DNA of 64,000 nt. Origin: CAWJLS01 sp963843755. GTDB lineage: Bacteria > Acidobacteriota > Thermoanaerobaculia > Multivoradales > DATKCC01. The notes below the pieces were generated by a model. It was not told the origin of the DNA. It worked only from the letters and a program-made list of their open reading frames with translations, and made no database searches. The translations under genes were made by a program, and so were the position numbers. The DNA is taken from assembly GCA_963843755.1 (NCBI GenBank), contig CAWJLS010000002.1, positions 496,001 to 560,000 of the forward strand. Reading direction: 5' to 3'. Below are positions 8,814-17,937 of the stretch, piece after piece. Each line of letters opens with the position of its first letter. The stretch's first letter is position 1.

Positions 8814-9536
8814 TTACGGCCGCGACGGCGAGGCTTCGATGTCGGTGATCACCGTCCCACCGCCCAGCAGCACCGCCGCCGGCACCAGCGCCTCCGGCTT
8901 GTCCCACCAGGCGACGATGCACCGGCGGCAGATGCTGTCGGCCCGCAGCACGCCGTTCGAGCCGATGCGCGAGATGATCCCGTCGCACAGGAACCCCATG
9001 ACCTCTTCGCCGGTCTGGTCTTCGGTGGTCTCGCCGACGATCAGGTTCTCGGCGTAGCCGCGCTGGACGTCGTCCAGGACCACCGGGCAGTCGCTCGTGA
9101 CGTCGGTCTTGAGGGTGTCGGAGCGCCCCACCACCGTCTCGTCGGCGTCGACCACGGCAGCGTAGTACTCGATCTGCTTGTTCTGGTCCGTCGGCTTCGG
9201 CGGGGTGGCCCACCAGGTGCCGTCCGGCAGCGCCTCCATGACCACGTAGTAGAAGTCACCGTGGCCGTCCCAGCGGAAGTAGAGCCGGGTCTCGGTGCCG
9301 CCCGGAGGGTTTTGCACCGTCGCGCGGATCAGGCCGTTGTCGTTGTTGGGGACGCAGGGCGTCTTCACGGCCGTGACCTGGACCTGCCCCTGGGCGGCGA
9401 CGCTCAGGGCCAGCGGGGCGACGAGAAGCAGGACGGCGACCGGGGCGATCCGGCGGAGCGGCCGGGTCGACAGAATCCGCTCGAAGAGGGAGCGCACGCC
9501 GGAGCGGGTGCGGACGGTCGTCGCGAATCGGTGCAT
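8814..9536 (-). CDS. Secreted beta-rich protein of unknown function
   Basis: About 240 residues with a Sec signal peptide: a basic start, then IAPVAVLLLVAPLALSVAAQ with likely cleavage after AAQ or AQG. The mature part opens with KTPCVPNNDNGLIRATVQNPPGGTETRLYFRW, typical of a carbohydrate- or Ig-like beta-sandwich, and has a conserved-looking Cys cluster near its end (SICRRC). I chose the ATG at 9536 because AGGAGG (9545-9550) stands eight bases upstream. An alternative ATG at 9560 overlaps the stop of the previous gene (ATGA) and also allows coupling. It is the last gene of the Wza/Wzc export operon. I do not recognise a family. Confidence 0.75.
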   Translation of the reverse strand: MHRFATTVRTRSGVRSLFERILSTRPLRRIAPVAVLLLVAPLALSVAAQGQVQVTAVKTPCVPNNDNGLIRATVQNPPGGTETRLYFRWDGHGDFYYVVMEALPDGTWWATPPKPTDQNKQIEYYAAVVDADETVVGRSDTLKTDVTSDCPVVLDDVQRGYAENLIVGETTEDQTGEEVMGFLCDGIISRIGSNGVLRADSICRRCIVAWWDKPEALVPAAVLLGGGTVITDIEASPSRP

Positions 9537-9556
9537 CGGGGTTTCCTCCTGGGGGG

Positions 9557-10723
9557 TCATTGTATCCCAGCGCCTCCGGACCGGCCGGCGTCGTCGTCCG
9601 GTCCGAGGATGCGATCCCGGTACCGCTTGACGAACGGGGTCGCTTCGAGATGGGGCAGGCAGCGACGCAGGGCGTCCGCCGCGGCTTCGGTGTCACCGGA
9701 CTCGTAGAGCGAGACCGCGTAGTAGAACAGACTCTCGGCGTTGTCGGTTCCCGGATCGCCGCCGCGCTGGAAGTAGCGGACCGCCTCCTGCCAGCGCGAG
9801 GCGCGGTAGGCGATCACCGCCGCCAGGTGCTGGGCCTCGCGGGAGCCGGGGTTGGCGTCCGCGATCCGCCGCGCGAGCGTCAGCGGCTCGTCGAGGTCGC
9901 TGCGCCGGCTGGCGGCGGCGAGCAGCCGGCGGGCGCGGTCCAGGTCCTGCCGATCGGCCGCCGACAGCGGGGTCTCCGGGGTCGTCGCCGCCGCGTTCCG
10001 GTCGGTGTCCGCGCGGCTCTCCGAGCGAGGCCGGGGTCGGCTCCCGGACGATGGTGCGTCCCGGTCGGTGTCGGTCGTGCCGGCCGTCCGGGGGCCCGGC
10101 GGCGGGCCGGTCGTGGCCGGCCGGCCGGTCGATCCCCGCCGGGTCGTATCTCCGCCGTCGCCACCCTTCTCTTCCCCTTCGGGAGTCTGGGCATCCCCCG
10201 CTTCCCCGGCCTGATCCGCCTCCGGCTGGGTGGCCAGGCGGGCGAACACCGAGCTGTACTCGAGGGCCTTCTGGGGGATGCGGGCGGCGATCTCGGCCTC
10301 GAAATCGGTGCGCTCCTCGGGGGAGACGTCCGCCACCTTATAGGCGCCGAAGCGTTCCTCGATCTCGACCACCCGGCGGAAGGTCTCGCGGAAACCCTCG
10401 TCGTCGCCGGTGTCCGCCTGGGCCAGACCGAGGCGGACCAGGCACTGGGCCAGCAACGGGGGTTCGTCGAGGAAGCCGAAACAGGCCAGGCGCAGGTCCC
10501 GCACCGCCGCCGCCGCCTCGCCGCGCTCGAGGGCGAAGGTGCCCTGGCGCAGCAGCCGCAGGTAGTGGGGGTGGGCCGCCCGGGCGGACCCGGTGGCCAG
10601 GGGCAGGAGCGCCGGGACGAGGGCCAGCACGATCAGGACCAGCGGCAGCGCGCGGACGGGGCCGCGACCGGAGTCGGGGCGGGAGGGGGGGGCGGGGTGT
10701 TTCATCGTGTCCATCGTGTCCAT
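9557..10723 (-). CDS. Secreted TPR-like protein of the export operon
   Basis: A 388-residue protein with an N-terminal signal sequence (ALPLVLIVLALVPALLPLATGSARA) and helical repeat segments resembling TPRs: YLRLLRQGTFALERGEAAAAVRDLRLACF near the N terminus, and AQHLAAVIAYRASRWQEAVRYFQRGG and ESLFYYAVSLYESGDTEAAADALRRCLP near the C terminus. A Thr/Arg/Asp-rich low-complexity linker joins the two halves. Three in-frame ATGs (10723, 10714, 10705) sit in a 9-bp tandem repeat, so the exact start is uncertain. It lies between the tyrosine phosphatase and a secreted protein. A periplasmic scaffold for polysaccharide export is an inference from position. Confidence 0.75.
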   Translation of the reverse strand: MDTMDTMKHPAPPSRPDSGRGPVRALPLVLIVLALVPALLPLATGSARAAHPHYLRLLRQGTFALERGEAAAAVRDLRLACFGFLDEPPLLAQCLVRLGLAQADTGDDEGFRETFRRVVEIEERFGAYKVADVSPEERTDFEAEIAARIPQKALEYSSVFARLATQPEADQAGEAGDAQTPEGEEKGGDGGDTTRRGSTGRPATTGPPPGPRTAGTTDTDRDAPSSGSRPRPRSESRADTDRNAAATTPETPLSAADRQDLDRARRLLAAASRRSDLDEPLTLARRIADANPGSREAQHLAAVIAYRASRWQEAVRYFQRGGDPGTDNAESLFYYAVSLYESGDTEAAADALRRCLPHLEATPFVKRYRDRILGPDDDAGRSGGAGIQ

Positions 10724-10727
10724 CGGG

Positions 10728-11522
10728 TCAGGGGATCCGGCTTTCGAGCAGGGTCTCGTCGGGCGACGGCAGGGGCTGGTCTTCGATCACGGCGCGGGGG
10801 TTGGTCTCGGTCAGCAGCGTCGCCACGGACTCGCCCCACCGAAGGGCGACCTCCCGGCGCGCGGCGCTCAACCCCGGCGGACGTTGGTCCAGGTTGTGGG
10901 CGTCGCTGGCCAGGAAATGGACCAGACCGGCATCGAGGAGGCGCCGGGCCCGCTCCTGGCGCGGCCGGCCGTAGACGCCGGTGAGGCTCGCGCCGGTGAC
11001 CTGGATCGTCGCCCCGAGGGAGACCATGTGGCCCACCGTCTCCAGGTCGTCCACCAGCCAGCGGATCTCCTCCAGGTGGGCGAGGACCGGCACCCGGCCG
11101 GCGACCGCCAGCTCGTGAACCAGGCCGACCGGATCGGGCTCGGGGACGAAGCGGCTGAACTCGGTCAGCAGGTAGCGGGAGCCGGCGAGGGGCTGGATGC
11201 CGCCCTCCGCGCCCCGGTCGATCGCCTCCAACAGCCCGTCGCCGACCCGGATCTCGGCCCCCAGGTGGATGCGCGGCCCACTTCCGGGATCGCCGCCCGT
11301 CTCCTGGTCCGCCCGCTGGTCGACCGCCTCCTGGAGCTGGTGCGCCAGGGTCCTCAGCCGGTCCAGGTCGTCGTTCCACCACAGGTCGTGGCGCTGGTGC
11401 GGTGTCGCCACCAGGTCGGTGCAGCCGTCGTCGGCCGCCCGCCGGCACATGGCGGCGGCGGCGTCGAGGGACTCGGGGCCGTCGTCGATCCCCGGCAGCA
11501 GGTGGATGTGGAGATCGATCAT
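10728..11522 (-). CDS. CpsB/CapC-type tyrosine-protein phosphatase (PHP fold)
   Basis: A 264-residue protein starting MIDLHIHLLPGIDDG, the metal-binding DxHxH start of the PHP family, with further ligands in ATPHQRHDLWW and HFLASDAHN. This matches Mn-dependent phosphatases such as CpsB/YwqE, which dephosphorylate the C-terminal tyrosine cluster of BY-kinases. Its ATG shares one base with the stop of the autokinase gene (TGATG), so kinase and phosphatase should be made in a fixed ratio. Together they likely control polymerisation and export of the exopolysaccharide. Confidence 0.88.
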   Translation of the reverse strand: MIDLHIHLLPGIDDGPESLDAAAAMCRRAADDGCTDLVATPHQRHDLWWNDDLDRLRTLAHQLQEAVDQRADQETGGDPGSGPRIHLGAEIRVGDGLLEAIDRGAEGGIQPLAGSRYLLTEFSRFVPEPDPVGLVHELAVAGRVPVLAHLEEIRWLVDDLETVGHMVSLGATIQVTGASLTGVYGRPRQERARRLLDAGLVHFLASDAHNLDQRPPGLSAARREVALRWGESVATLLTETNPRAVIEDQPLPSPDETLLESRIP

Positions 11523-13852
11523 CAGGCCGCCGAGCCGTGCTCCTCTTCGTCCTGGGAGTACGCCTCGTAGTAGTAGTACTTGCGACCGGAGGACGAGCCT
11601 TCCCGGTGCCGGTTGAGCACCGAGCCGAGAACCTTGACGTCGGCCATCACCAGCCGGTCGCGGCAGGTGCGGGCGTCCTCGCGCAGCACCTTGCCGGCGC
11701 GCAGGCAGAGCACCACGCCGTCGGTCATCGAGCCGATGATCGTGGCGTCGGTCACCGCCAGCACCGGCGGCGTGTCGACGATGACGAAGTCGAAGCGGCC
11801 GCGGGCGCGGCGGAGCAGCTCGCGCATGCGGTCGGAGGACAGCAGCTCGGACGGGTTCGGCGGGATCGGGCCGGACGTGATGATGTTCAGGTTGGGTACG
11901 CCGACGGTGGCGAGCACCTCGCTCGGGTCGTCGCCGCCGGCCAGCACGTTGACCAGGCCGGTCCGGTTCGAGATCCGGAAGACCTCGTGCAGGCGCGGCT
12001 TGCGCAGGTCGCCGTCGATCAGCAGCACCCGGCGGCCGAGCTGGGCCATGACCACCGCCAGGTTGGTGGAGGTGGCGGTCTTGCCCTCGCCGGAGCCGGC
12101 GGAGGTGAGCGCCACCACCTTGAGCTCCTGGGCGCTCGACAGGAGCAGCGCCGTGCGCAGCCCGCGATAGGCCTCGGAGACCGACAGCCGCGGGCGCTCG
12201 TGGGGCACCAGCTCGATGTGGTCCAGCGGCGAGGTCCCGTCCTTACGATCCCCGGCCTTGCGCACGCCGGAGAGCTTGCCGCGCTTCTTGCGGACGCCCC
12301 GGCCGTACCCGTAGCCGTAGCCGGCGGAGCCGTACACCCGGCCGGACGCGGACCCGACGTCCGGAATCACGGCCAGGTTGGCGACCCCCAGCCGCCGCTC
12401 GACCTCCTCCGGCGTCTTGATCGTCCGGTCCATGTACTCGAGCAGGAAGACGCAGCCCAGGCCGAGCATCAGGCCGAGCCCGAGGCCCATGGTGACGTTC
12501 TGGCGCAGCGACGGCCGGAACGGGCCGCCGGGGACCAGGGCCCGGTCGATGATCCGGATGTTCGACTCCCGGGTGCCCTGGAGGCGCGCCGCCACCTCGG
12601 TCTCCGACTGCTGGCGGAGCAGCTTGTCGAGCAGGTCCCGGCTGCTCGAGATCTCCACCTGGAGGTTGGTCAGCTCGACCGCGTCGGAGCTCTGGTCGAG
12701 CAGCTCGCTCTTGGCCTGCTCGATCTCCTTCGAGAGGGTCTTCTCCTGGCGCAGCGCCGTCTGGTAGTCGGCGTAGGCGGCCTGGCGGGCGCTCTCGACG
12801 TTTTCCGAGATCGCCTTGTTGACGTTCTCCCGTCCCTGCTCGATCTCGGCCTGTAGCTCGACCATCGCCGGCCATTCGGGCTTGTAGGTCTGGAGCTTGG
12901 TCTCGTACTCCCGCTCCAGCTTGAGCTGGTCGCGCATCAGGTCGCCGATGGTGCCGTCCGAGTAGGTGTCGGCCACGTCCTTGCTCGGGCTCTCGAGCAG
13001 CTCCTTGTACCGTGCCTCCTTCTTGATCCGGTCGGCCTTGGCCTCGGTGTAGTCGGTATTGAGGGCCTGGAGGCGCTGGAGGACGACGTTCGAGTCCCGG
13101 TCGAGGGAGATGAGGTCGCTCTGGCGGCTGAAGCTCTGGAGCTTGGACTCCTTGTCCTGGATCTCCCGCTTCAATGCGTCGATCTGAGAGGCGAGGAACG
13201 ACGAGGCGCGCCCGGCGGTGGTGGTGCGGGTGGAGATCCCCCAGTCGATGAACGCGTCGGCGAAGCCGTTGGCCACCCGCGACGCGAACTCGGGCGAGGA
13301 GGCCTGGTAGGAGATGTCGACGAGCTGGGTGTTGCGCACCGGCTCGACCTGGAGCCCGCCGAGCAGCCGGGCGGCCAGGTGGCCGAGCACCACGGCGTCG
13401 GCGCCCTCCGGGTCGAGGTCGTCGGCCGAGGCCTTGGAGATCGCCTCACCGCCCGGGTTGAAGTAGGCGTCGTCGGCCAGCCCCAGGTCGACCACCACCC
13501 GCTCGGCCAGGCCGCGGCTCTCGAGCAGCTTGTACTGGGTGGGGTAGTACTCCATGTTCCACCAGTTCTCGAGCCACGGGTTCTGGCTGCCGCCGATCGG
13601 CGACAGGCTCTTGCGCTCGATCTGGATGCGGGCGGTCGCCCGGAACTCCTTCGGCGTCATGGCGTACTTGACCGAAGCGCCGGCCACGCACACCAGCACC
13701 ATCGCGACCACCAGCTTCCAGCGGCGGGCGATCTTCTGCAGGTAGTCGGAGAGGTGGAACTCCGGCTCCTCCGGCTGGCGCGCCGGCGACGCGCTGACGA
13801 CCTCCGGGCCGTCGGGGAAGGGGGGCGGGGTCAGCGGACCGAGCGGCTTCAA
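11522..13852 (-). CDS. Wzc-type polysaccharide co-polymerase and tyrosine autokinase
   Basis: A 776-residue inner-membrane protein. A Wzz-type chain-length domain with a first membrane helix (WKLVVAMVLVCVAGA, about 45-59) is followed by a long periplasmic coiled-coil stretch (about 225-425) and a second helix (VTMGLGLGLMLGLGCVFLLEYMD, about 453-475). The BY-kinase domain has Walker A SAGSGEGKT (about 584-592), Walker A' LLIDGDLRKPR (about 610-620) and Walker B FVIVDTPP. The tail carries a tyrosine cluster (KYYYYEAYSQ) that is the autophosphorylation site in this family. It overlaps the Wza gene (ATGA) and the phosphatase gene (TGATG). Confidence 0.93.
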   Translation of the reverse strand: MKPLGPLTPPPFPDGPEVVSASPARQPEEPEFHLSDYLQKIARRWKLVVAMVLVCVAGASVKYAMTPKEFRATARIQIERKSLSPIGGSQNPWLENWWNMEYYPTQYKLLESRGLAERVVVDLGLADDAYFNPGGEAISKASADDLDPEGADAVVLGHLAARLLGGLQVEPVRNTQLVDISYQASSPEFASRVANGFADAFIDWGISTRTTTAGRASSFLASQIDALKREIQDKESKLQSFSRQSDLISLDRDSNVVLQRLQALNTDYTEAKADRIKKEARYKELLESPSKDVADTYSDGTIGDLMRDQLKLEREYETKLQTYKPEWPAMVELQAEIEQGRENVNKAISENVESARQAAYADYQTALRQEKTLSKEIEQAKSELLDQSSDAVELTNLQVEISSSRDLLDKLLRQQSETEVAARLQGTRESNIRIIDRALVPGGPFRPSLRQNVTMGLGLGLMLGLGCVFLLEYMDRTIKTPEEVERRLGVANLAVIPDVGSASGRVYGSAGYGYGYGRGVRKKRGKLSGVRKAGDRKDGTSPLDHIELVPHERPRLSVSEAYRGLRTALLLSSAQELKVVALTSAGSGEGKTATSTNLAVVMAQLGRRVLLIDGDLRKPRLHEVFRISNRTGLVNVLAGGDDPSEVLATVGVPNLNIITSGPIPPNPSELLSSDRMRELLRRARGRFDFVIVDTPPVLAVTDATIIGSMTDGVVLCLRAGKVLREDARTCRDRLVMADVKVLGSVLNRHREGSSSGRKYYYYEAYSQDEEEHGSAA

Positions 13853-14805
13853 AAGAACGACTCCTTGACGATCACCACGTCTCCCTGGTGGAGGTCGGGG
13901 TCCGGCTCGTGGCCGGCGATGATCTGCTTGTAGCTCACCCAGACCTCCTGCGGCTCGCCCGACGTGCTCTGGCGGCGGATCAGGATCTTCTTCGACGCCC
14001 GGTCGGTCAGGCCCCCGGCGCGGGCGATGGCGGCGAGCAGGGTGATGTGCTCGGTGCTCTGGAAGGTGAGGGCGCCGGGGGTGGTGACCTCGCCCAGGCA
14101 GTAGACCGTCACCTCGACCGCCGCCGGCACGTTGATCAGGTCGTTGGCGAAGATCGGGATGTTGACGTCCGGGTCGGCCCGCACCAGCAGGTCGTTGATC
14201 GAGATCGAGACCTGGTCGGTGAGGCCGTTGGTGGCGCGGCGCAGGACGTACACCGAGTCGCCGTGGTTCTCCGCCAGGCCGCCGGCGGCGGTGAGCGCCT
14301 CGAGCAGGGTCAGGCGGCCGGAGAAGTTGAGACTGCCGGGCTGGCGCACGGCGCCGAGCACCGAGATCGGCCGCGACCGGAACTCGGTGACCTCGACCGA
14401 CACCGAGGCCCGCTGGAGCAGGTCGGACTCCAGGATCTTCTTGAGCTTGGCGGCGAGCTCGTTCTCCGTCAGGCCTTCGGCCGGGACGTTGCCGACCAGG
14501 GGTAGGCGGATGCTGCCGTCTTCGTTGACCCGCACGTCGACGTTGAGCTCCGGCTCCTCGAAGACGCGGATGGCGACCAGGTCGCGCGGCCCGATGTGGT
14601 ACTCGCTGCTGCGGTCGGACGGCGTGCCCTGGGAGGGTTGGGCGGCGGCGCCGGTCCGGGGCGGCGTGCTCGGCCGCTGGGCGGACGCTACGACCGGCAG
14701 AAACGCGAGGAGCCCCAGGACGATCGCCAGGGTCCGGGCGATCCGGGGCTCCGTAGCGCTCGCAGAGATAGAGGCATTGCTACGTATCCTGCACATCCGG
14801 AACAT
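13849..14805 (-). CDS. Wza-type outer-membrane polysaccharide export protein
   Basis: A 318-residue secreted protein. After a signal sequence (LAIVLGLLAFLPVVASAQ) comes the poly-export domain opening YHIGPRDLVAIRVFEEPELNVDV (about residues 69-91), then SLBB-type units such as ISVLGAVRQPGSLNF and VYCLGEVTTPGAL. I see no lipobox cysteine after the signal, unlike Escherichia coli Wza, so it may be anchored differently. It is coupled to the autokinase gene by ATGA. About 120 bases of non-coding DNA separate it from the preceding barrel-protein gene. It should form the channel through which the chain exported by the Wzc-type protein leaves the cell. Confidence 0.9.
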   Translation of the reverse strand: MFRMCRIRSNASISASATEPRIARTLAIVLGLLAFLPVVASAQRPSTPPRTGAAAQPSQGTPSDRSSEYHIGPRDLVAIRVFEEPELNVDVRVNEDGSIRLPLVGNVPAEGLTENELAAKLKKILESDLLQRASVSVEVTEFRSRPISVLGAVRQPGSLNFSGRLTLLEALTAAGGLAENHGDSVYVLRRATNGLTDQVSISINDLLVRADPDVNIPIFANDLINVPAAVEVTVYCLGEVTTPGALTFQSTEHITLLAAIARAGGLTDRASKKILIRRQSTSGEPQEVWVSYKQIIAGHEPDPDLHQGDVVIVKESFF

Positions 14806-14889
14806 GTTAGCTCACCGTGGCGCACCCCGTCCACCACGGTTCCGAGCCCTTCCCGGAGCCGCCGCTCTCTACTCGTCCGACGGGGCTCG

Positions 14890-14925
14890 CTGGTGGGGGT
14901 GCCCCGTTTCCCCCGAAAGGCCGCC
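14890..14925 (-). terminator. G-rich sequence with small hairpin after the barrel-protein gene
   Basis: TTTC-CCC-GAAA lies within a run of C and G directly after the stop of the minus-strand outer-membrane protein at 14929. On the minus strand it reads GGGGGAAACGGGGCACC, matching the sequences following the genes that end at 6717 and 8814. A terminator or processing site is plausible; no U-tract is present. Confidence 0.3.
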
Positions 14926-14928
14926 CGG

Positions 14929-16242
14929 TTACACCCAGGGACTCTCACCGCCGATGCCGAAGCTGATGCCGGCCCGGACCGTGGTCAGGGTCCGATCCAG
15001 GCCCGGCAGGTTGGAGTCGAACGTGCTCTCGGAGCCGCCCAGGTGGAGCCGCGCCGAGCGCCACAGGGTCATGGTCAGCTCGCCGCCGTAGGAGTTGACG
15101 TCGTCCTGGCGGCTCGGGACACCCGGGCGCGCGGGCTCGAAGTCCTCCTGGCCGGTCTCGGCGAACACCTGGAACGTCGTCCGGCGCCCCAGGTCGGCCG
15201 ATGCGGTGACGCCGACGAGATCGGTCTGGAAATGGGTGTAGTCGTCCGCCAGCGCGAAGGAGAGGGTCCGCCGGCCGTAGACCGAGACCGACAGTCGGGT
15301 GCCCTTGGCGAGGAGCTCGCCCGAGTAGGTGGTGACGTCGGTGTCGACGAACTCCGAGCCGTCCGCGGCCTCCAGCTTGCGCCGCTGGGCCTCGACCGAG
15401 GCGGTCACCTTCGGCCCCTGGTACCGGATGCCGAACAGCGGCGCCGTGCCGGTGTTGGAGAGGTCCCGCGAGTCGGCGTCGAACTTGGCCTCGGTCCATT
15501 CGACGCCCGCCCGGAGCTGCCAGCGGGGGCGGGGCTCGTAGGTCAGACCGGTGCGCAAGCGGCGCTCGTCGCGGTTCAGGAGCTGGAGCTGGGGGCCGCT
15601 CTCGCGCTCCGTCTTGTCCAGCAGGTTCTCGGTCTTGGCGGTCGAGACCTCGGCGAACAGCCCGGTCGAGAAGCCGAGCTTCAGGGTCGAGCCCACCGAC
15701 CCCTCGGCGCGCCGGGAGTTGGCCAGCTCCGGAAACTCGGAGGTGATGATGCCGAGCTGCTCGGCGAGGGTCCCGGAGGCCTGGAACGAGAGCCGGTTGA
15801 AGTAGGCGAAGACGCCGGCGCCGTAGCGTCCGTTGAGGCGGTTGCGGTCGGTCTGCTTGTCCCACCAGACGTACTCGGGCAGGGCATAGGCGGCCCAGGT
15901 GACGTCCGGGCCGGTGGGCAGGTAGGCCCGCAGGCCGGCGCCGCCGACGGCGTTGACGTCCGAGTCCGCCCCGGAGGCGGAGTCGGGCTGCCCGGCCGGG
16001 TTCTTGACCCAGGAGACGTTGCGCAGCGCGGCCCAGGGGTCGACCCGCAGCCCGCCGAGGTGCCAGCGGGCGTTGGCCACGGCCTCCGCGAGGTCTTCGC
16101 GCGTGACGTTGTTGCCACCAGGGGTCGGGGTGCCCGGTTGCGTATACTGCGCAAACTGTCCATATACGGCGCCGGCCGTCCCCAGGGCGGCGGCGAAAGC
16201 GATGACCAGGGTCTTTCGGATCAGATCTCGTTCCAGGCGCAT
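14929..16242 (-). CDS. Outer-membrane beta-barrel protein of the exopolysaccharide locus
   Basis: About 437 residues. A signal peptide (LVIAFAAALGTAGAVYGQ) precedes a chain of alternating polar and hydrophobic strands ending in typical barrel hairpins, such as TTVRAGISFGIGG near the C terminus. Many strands contain the Tyr/Trp/Arg pattern of outer-membrane barrels. I chose the ATG at 16242 because GGGGGGAG lies just upstream and the signal peptide begins there; the frame is open further upstream without homologous-looking sequence. It precedes the Wza, Wzc and phosphatase genes and is divergent from an O-antigen-ligase-like gene. A role as porin or export partner of the polysaccharide is inferred. 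Confidence 0.78.
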   Translation of the reverse strand: MRLERDLIRKTLVIAFAAALGTAGAVYGQFAQYTQPGTPTPGGNNVTREDLAEAVANARWHLGGLRVDPWAALRNVSWVKNPAGQPDSASGADSDVNAVGGAGLRAYLPTGPDVTWAAYALPEYVWWDKQTDRNRLNGRYGAGVFAYFNRLSFQASGTLAEQLGIITSEFPELANSRRAEGSVGSTLKLGFSTGLFAEVSTAKTENLLDKTERESGPQLQLLNRDERRLRTGLTYEPRPRWQLRAGVEWTEAKFDADSRDLSNTGTAPLFGIRYQGPKVTASVEAQRRKLEAADGSEFVDTDVTTYSGELLAKGTRLSVSVYGRRTLSFALADDYTHFQTDLVGVTASADLGRRTTFQVFAETGQEDFEPARPGVPSRQDDVNSYGGELTMTLWRSARLHLGGSESTFDSNLPGLDRTLTTVRAGISFGIGGESPWV

Positions 16243-16311
16243 TCTCCCCCCGTGAGCGCGCCGCGATCGTACTCTCTCGGGGCCGGTGGCTCCGGCCCCG
16301 GGCACGCCGCG

Positions 16312-17937
16312 GTGGAGCTCGGTCGTGGCGTTTCGGGCCGGTCGATCATACGGCATGTCGTGCCCGCCGGACTGCTGGGCGCGGCCCTCTGGTGGGCGCC
16401 CTGGCCGTTCGGCAGCGTCGTGCCCTGGGCCGCCGGTGTGGTCGCCGCCCTCGGCGCCCTGTCGCTGGCGGTGGCGCTCGTCGCCCGCGTGGGGATGGGC
16501 CGCTCGACGCGACCGTTGTGGCCGTCGCTGCGCCCGGTAGCGGTTCCCGTGGCGGCCCTCGCCGTGTTGGCCGGGCTCGGTGTGCTGCAGGCCGTCTCCT
16601 GGCCGGTCACGGTGGCCGGCGCCCTGTCGCCCGAGCACGCCCGCCTGGCCGGAGACGCGTCGGCGGCGCTGGCGGGGGAAGGGTTCGCCGAAGGCGCTTC
16701 ATCCGGCGTTTCGTCCGGCACTTCATCGAGTCAGGGGAGCGTGCCGCTGAGCCTGGCGCCGGCGGTCAGCCGGCGCACGGCCCTGCTTGTGGCCTGCCTG
16801 GCCGCGGCGCTGGCGGCGGCGGCGCTGGCCGGGCGCGGTCGTCTGGGCCGCCGCGTGCTGGGCGCCTCGGTGGTCACGGTGGCGCTCGCCCAGGTGCTCT
16901 ACGGCGCGCCGCGCTGGCTCGCCCGGAGCCCGACCCTCTGGGGCGTGCCGATCCCGGGCAGCGAGCGCCTGCGCGGAACCTACGTCAACCCGAACCATTT
17001 CGCCCTGCTGCTCGAGATGGCCCTGGCGATCGCGTTCGCCTGGGGGTGGTGGGGGTTGACGCGAGCGCGGCGCGAGCCGTCGGCCGAGCGCCGGCTCGCG
17101 CTGGTCGCCCCGCCGGCCCTGGTCTGGCTGACTCTGTTCGTCGCCCTGGCCTTCAGCGGGTCGCGGGCCGGTCTGCTGGCGGCGGTCGCCGGGCTGGTGA
17201 CCCAGGGGGCGGCGCTGGCGATGATCGGGCTGCGGCGCTCCCCACACCCGGGGCGGTCCGGACACTCTCGGCACTCCGACCGGGCGCCCCGGAAGCGCCT
17301 CCGCGGGTGGCTGGCGGCCGTCGGATGGGTGGCCGCGGCGGTGGCCCTCGTCCTGGCGGTGGGCGTCGGCGCGGTGCTGATGACCGGCGGCGAGGCCGGG
17401 TTCTCCCGTTTCACGGTCAACGCCAGCTACGACCTGGGCTCCGACGTGCGGGTGGCGGTCGGTCGGGCGACGTGGCACCTGTGGGGGCGGTTCCCCTGGA
17501 CCGGAACCGGCCTGGGGACGTTCCTCGAGGCCTATCCCCTGGCGGACGGACCGGATCTCGGGCTGACCTGGTGGCACGCCCACAGCGACCCTTTGGAGCT
17601 GCTCGCCACCACCGGAGTCGCCGGCCTCGCCCTGCTGGTCGTCGGGGTCGGCGCGTTGGCGCTCCGCCTGGTGGGGCGCCTGCTGCGGGTGCGCCATACC
17701 GAGGAGCGCGCGGCCCTGCTCGCCGGCCTGGGGGCTCTGGTGGCGGTCGGGCTACACGAGCTGGTCGATTTCGGCCTGACCATGCCGGCCAACGCACTCG
17801 TGCTGGTCGTGGTGCTGGGGGCGGCGGCCGCGGCACGGACACCGCGGCGGCGTCAACTGCCGTCGGACGGGCCGGCCAGCTCCACCGAACCGGGCCAGAC
17901 CTGGCCTCCCGCGAGGGTGCGCAGCGTCAGGCGGTGA
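16312..17937 (+). CDS. O-antigen ligase / Wzy-like membrane protein
   Basis: About 541 residues with roughly a dozen hydrophobic segments. The motif RGTYVNPNHFALLLEM is the hallmark of the O-antigen ligase/Wzy family, and a later segment WHAHSDPLELLATTGVAGL carries the conserved His-rich periplasmic loop. It would ligate or polymerise undecaprenyl-linked glycans. No ATG fits; GTG at 16312 or 16360 are the plausible starts, neither with a strong ribosome site. A Ser/Gly insertion (EGASSGVSSGTSS) lies in a loop near residue 125. Its 3' end overlaps the end of the convergent gene at 17853 by 85 bases. Confidence 0.85.
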   Translation: MELGRGVSGRSIIRHVVPAGLLGAALWWAPWPFGSVVPWAAGVVAALGALSLAVALVARVGMGRSTRPLWPSLRPVAVPVAALAVLAGLGVLQAVSWPVTVAGALSPEHARLAGDASAALAGEGFAEGASSGVSSGTSSSQGSVPLSLAPAVSRRTALLVACLAAALAAAALAGRGRLGRRVLGASVVTVALAQVLYGAPRWLARSPTLWGVPIPGSERLRGTYVNPNHFALLLEMALAIAFAWGWWGLTRARREPSAERRLALVAPPALVWLTLFVALAFSGSRAGLLAAVAGLVTQGAALAMIGLRRSPHPGRSGHSRHSDRAPRKRLRGWLAAVGWVAAAVALVLAVGVGAVLMTGGEAGFSRFTVNASYDLGSDVRVAVGRATWHLWGRFPWTGTGLGTFLEAYPLADGPDLGLTWWHAHSDPLELLATTGVAGLALLVVGVGALALRLVGRLLRVRHTEERAALLAGLGALVAVGLHELVDFGLTMPANALVLVVVLGAAAAARTPRRRQLPSDGPASSTEPGQTWPPARVRSVRR

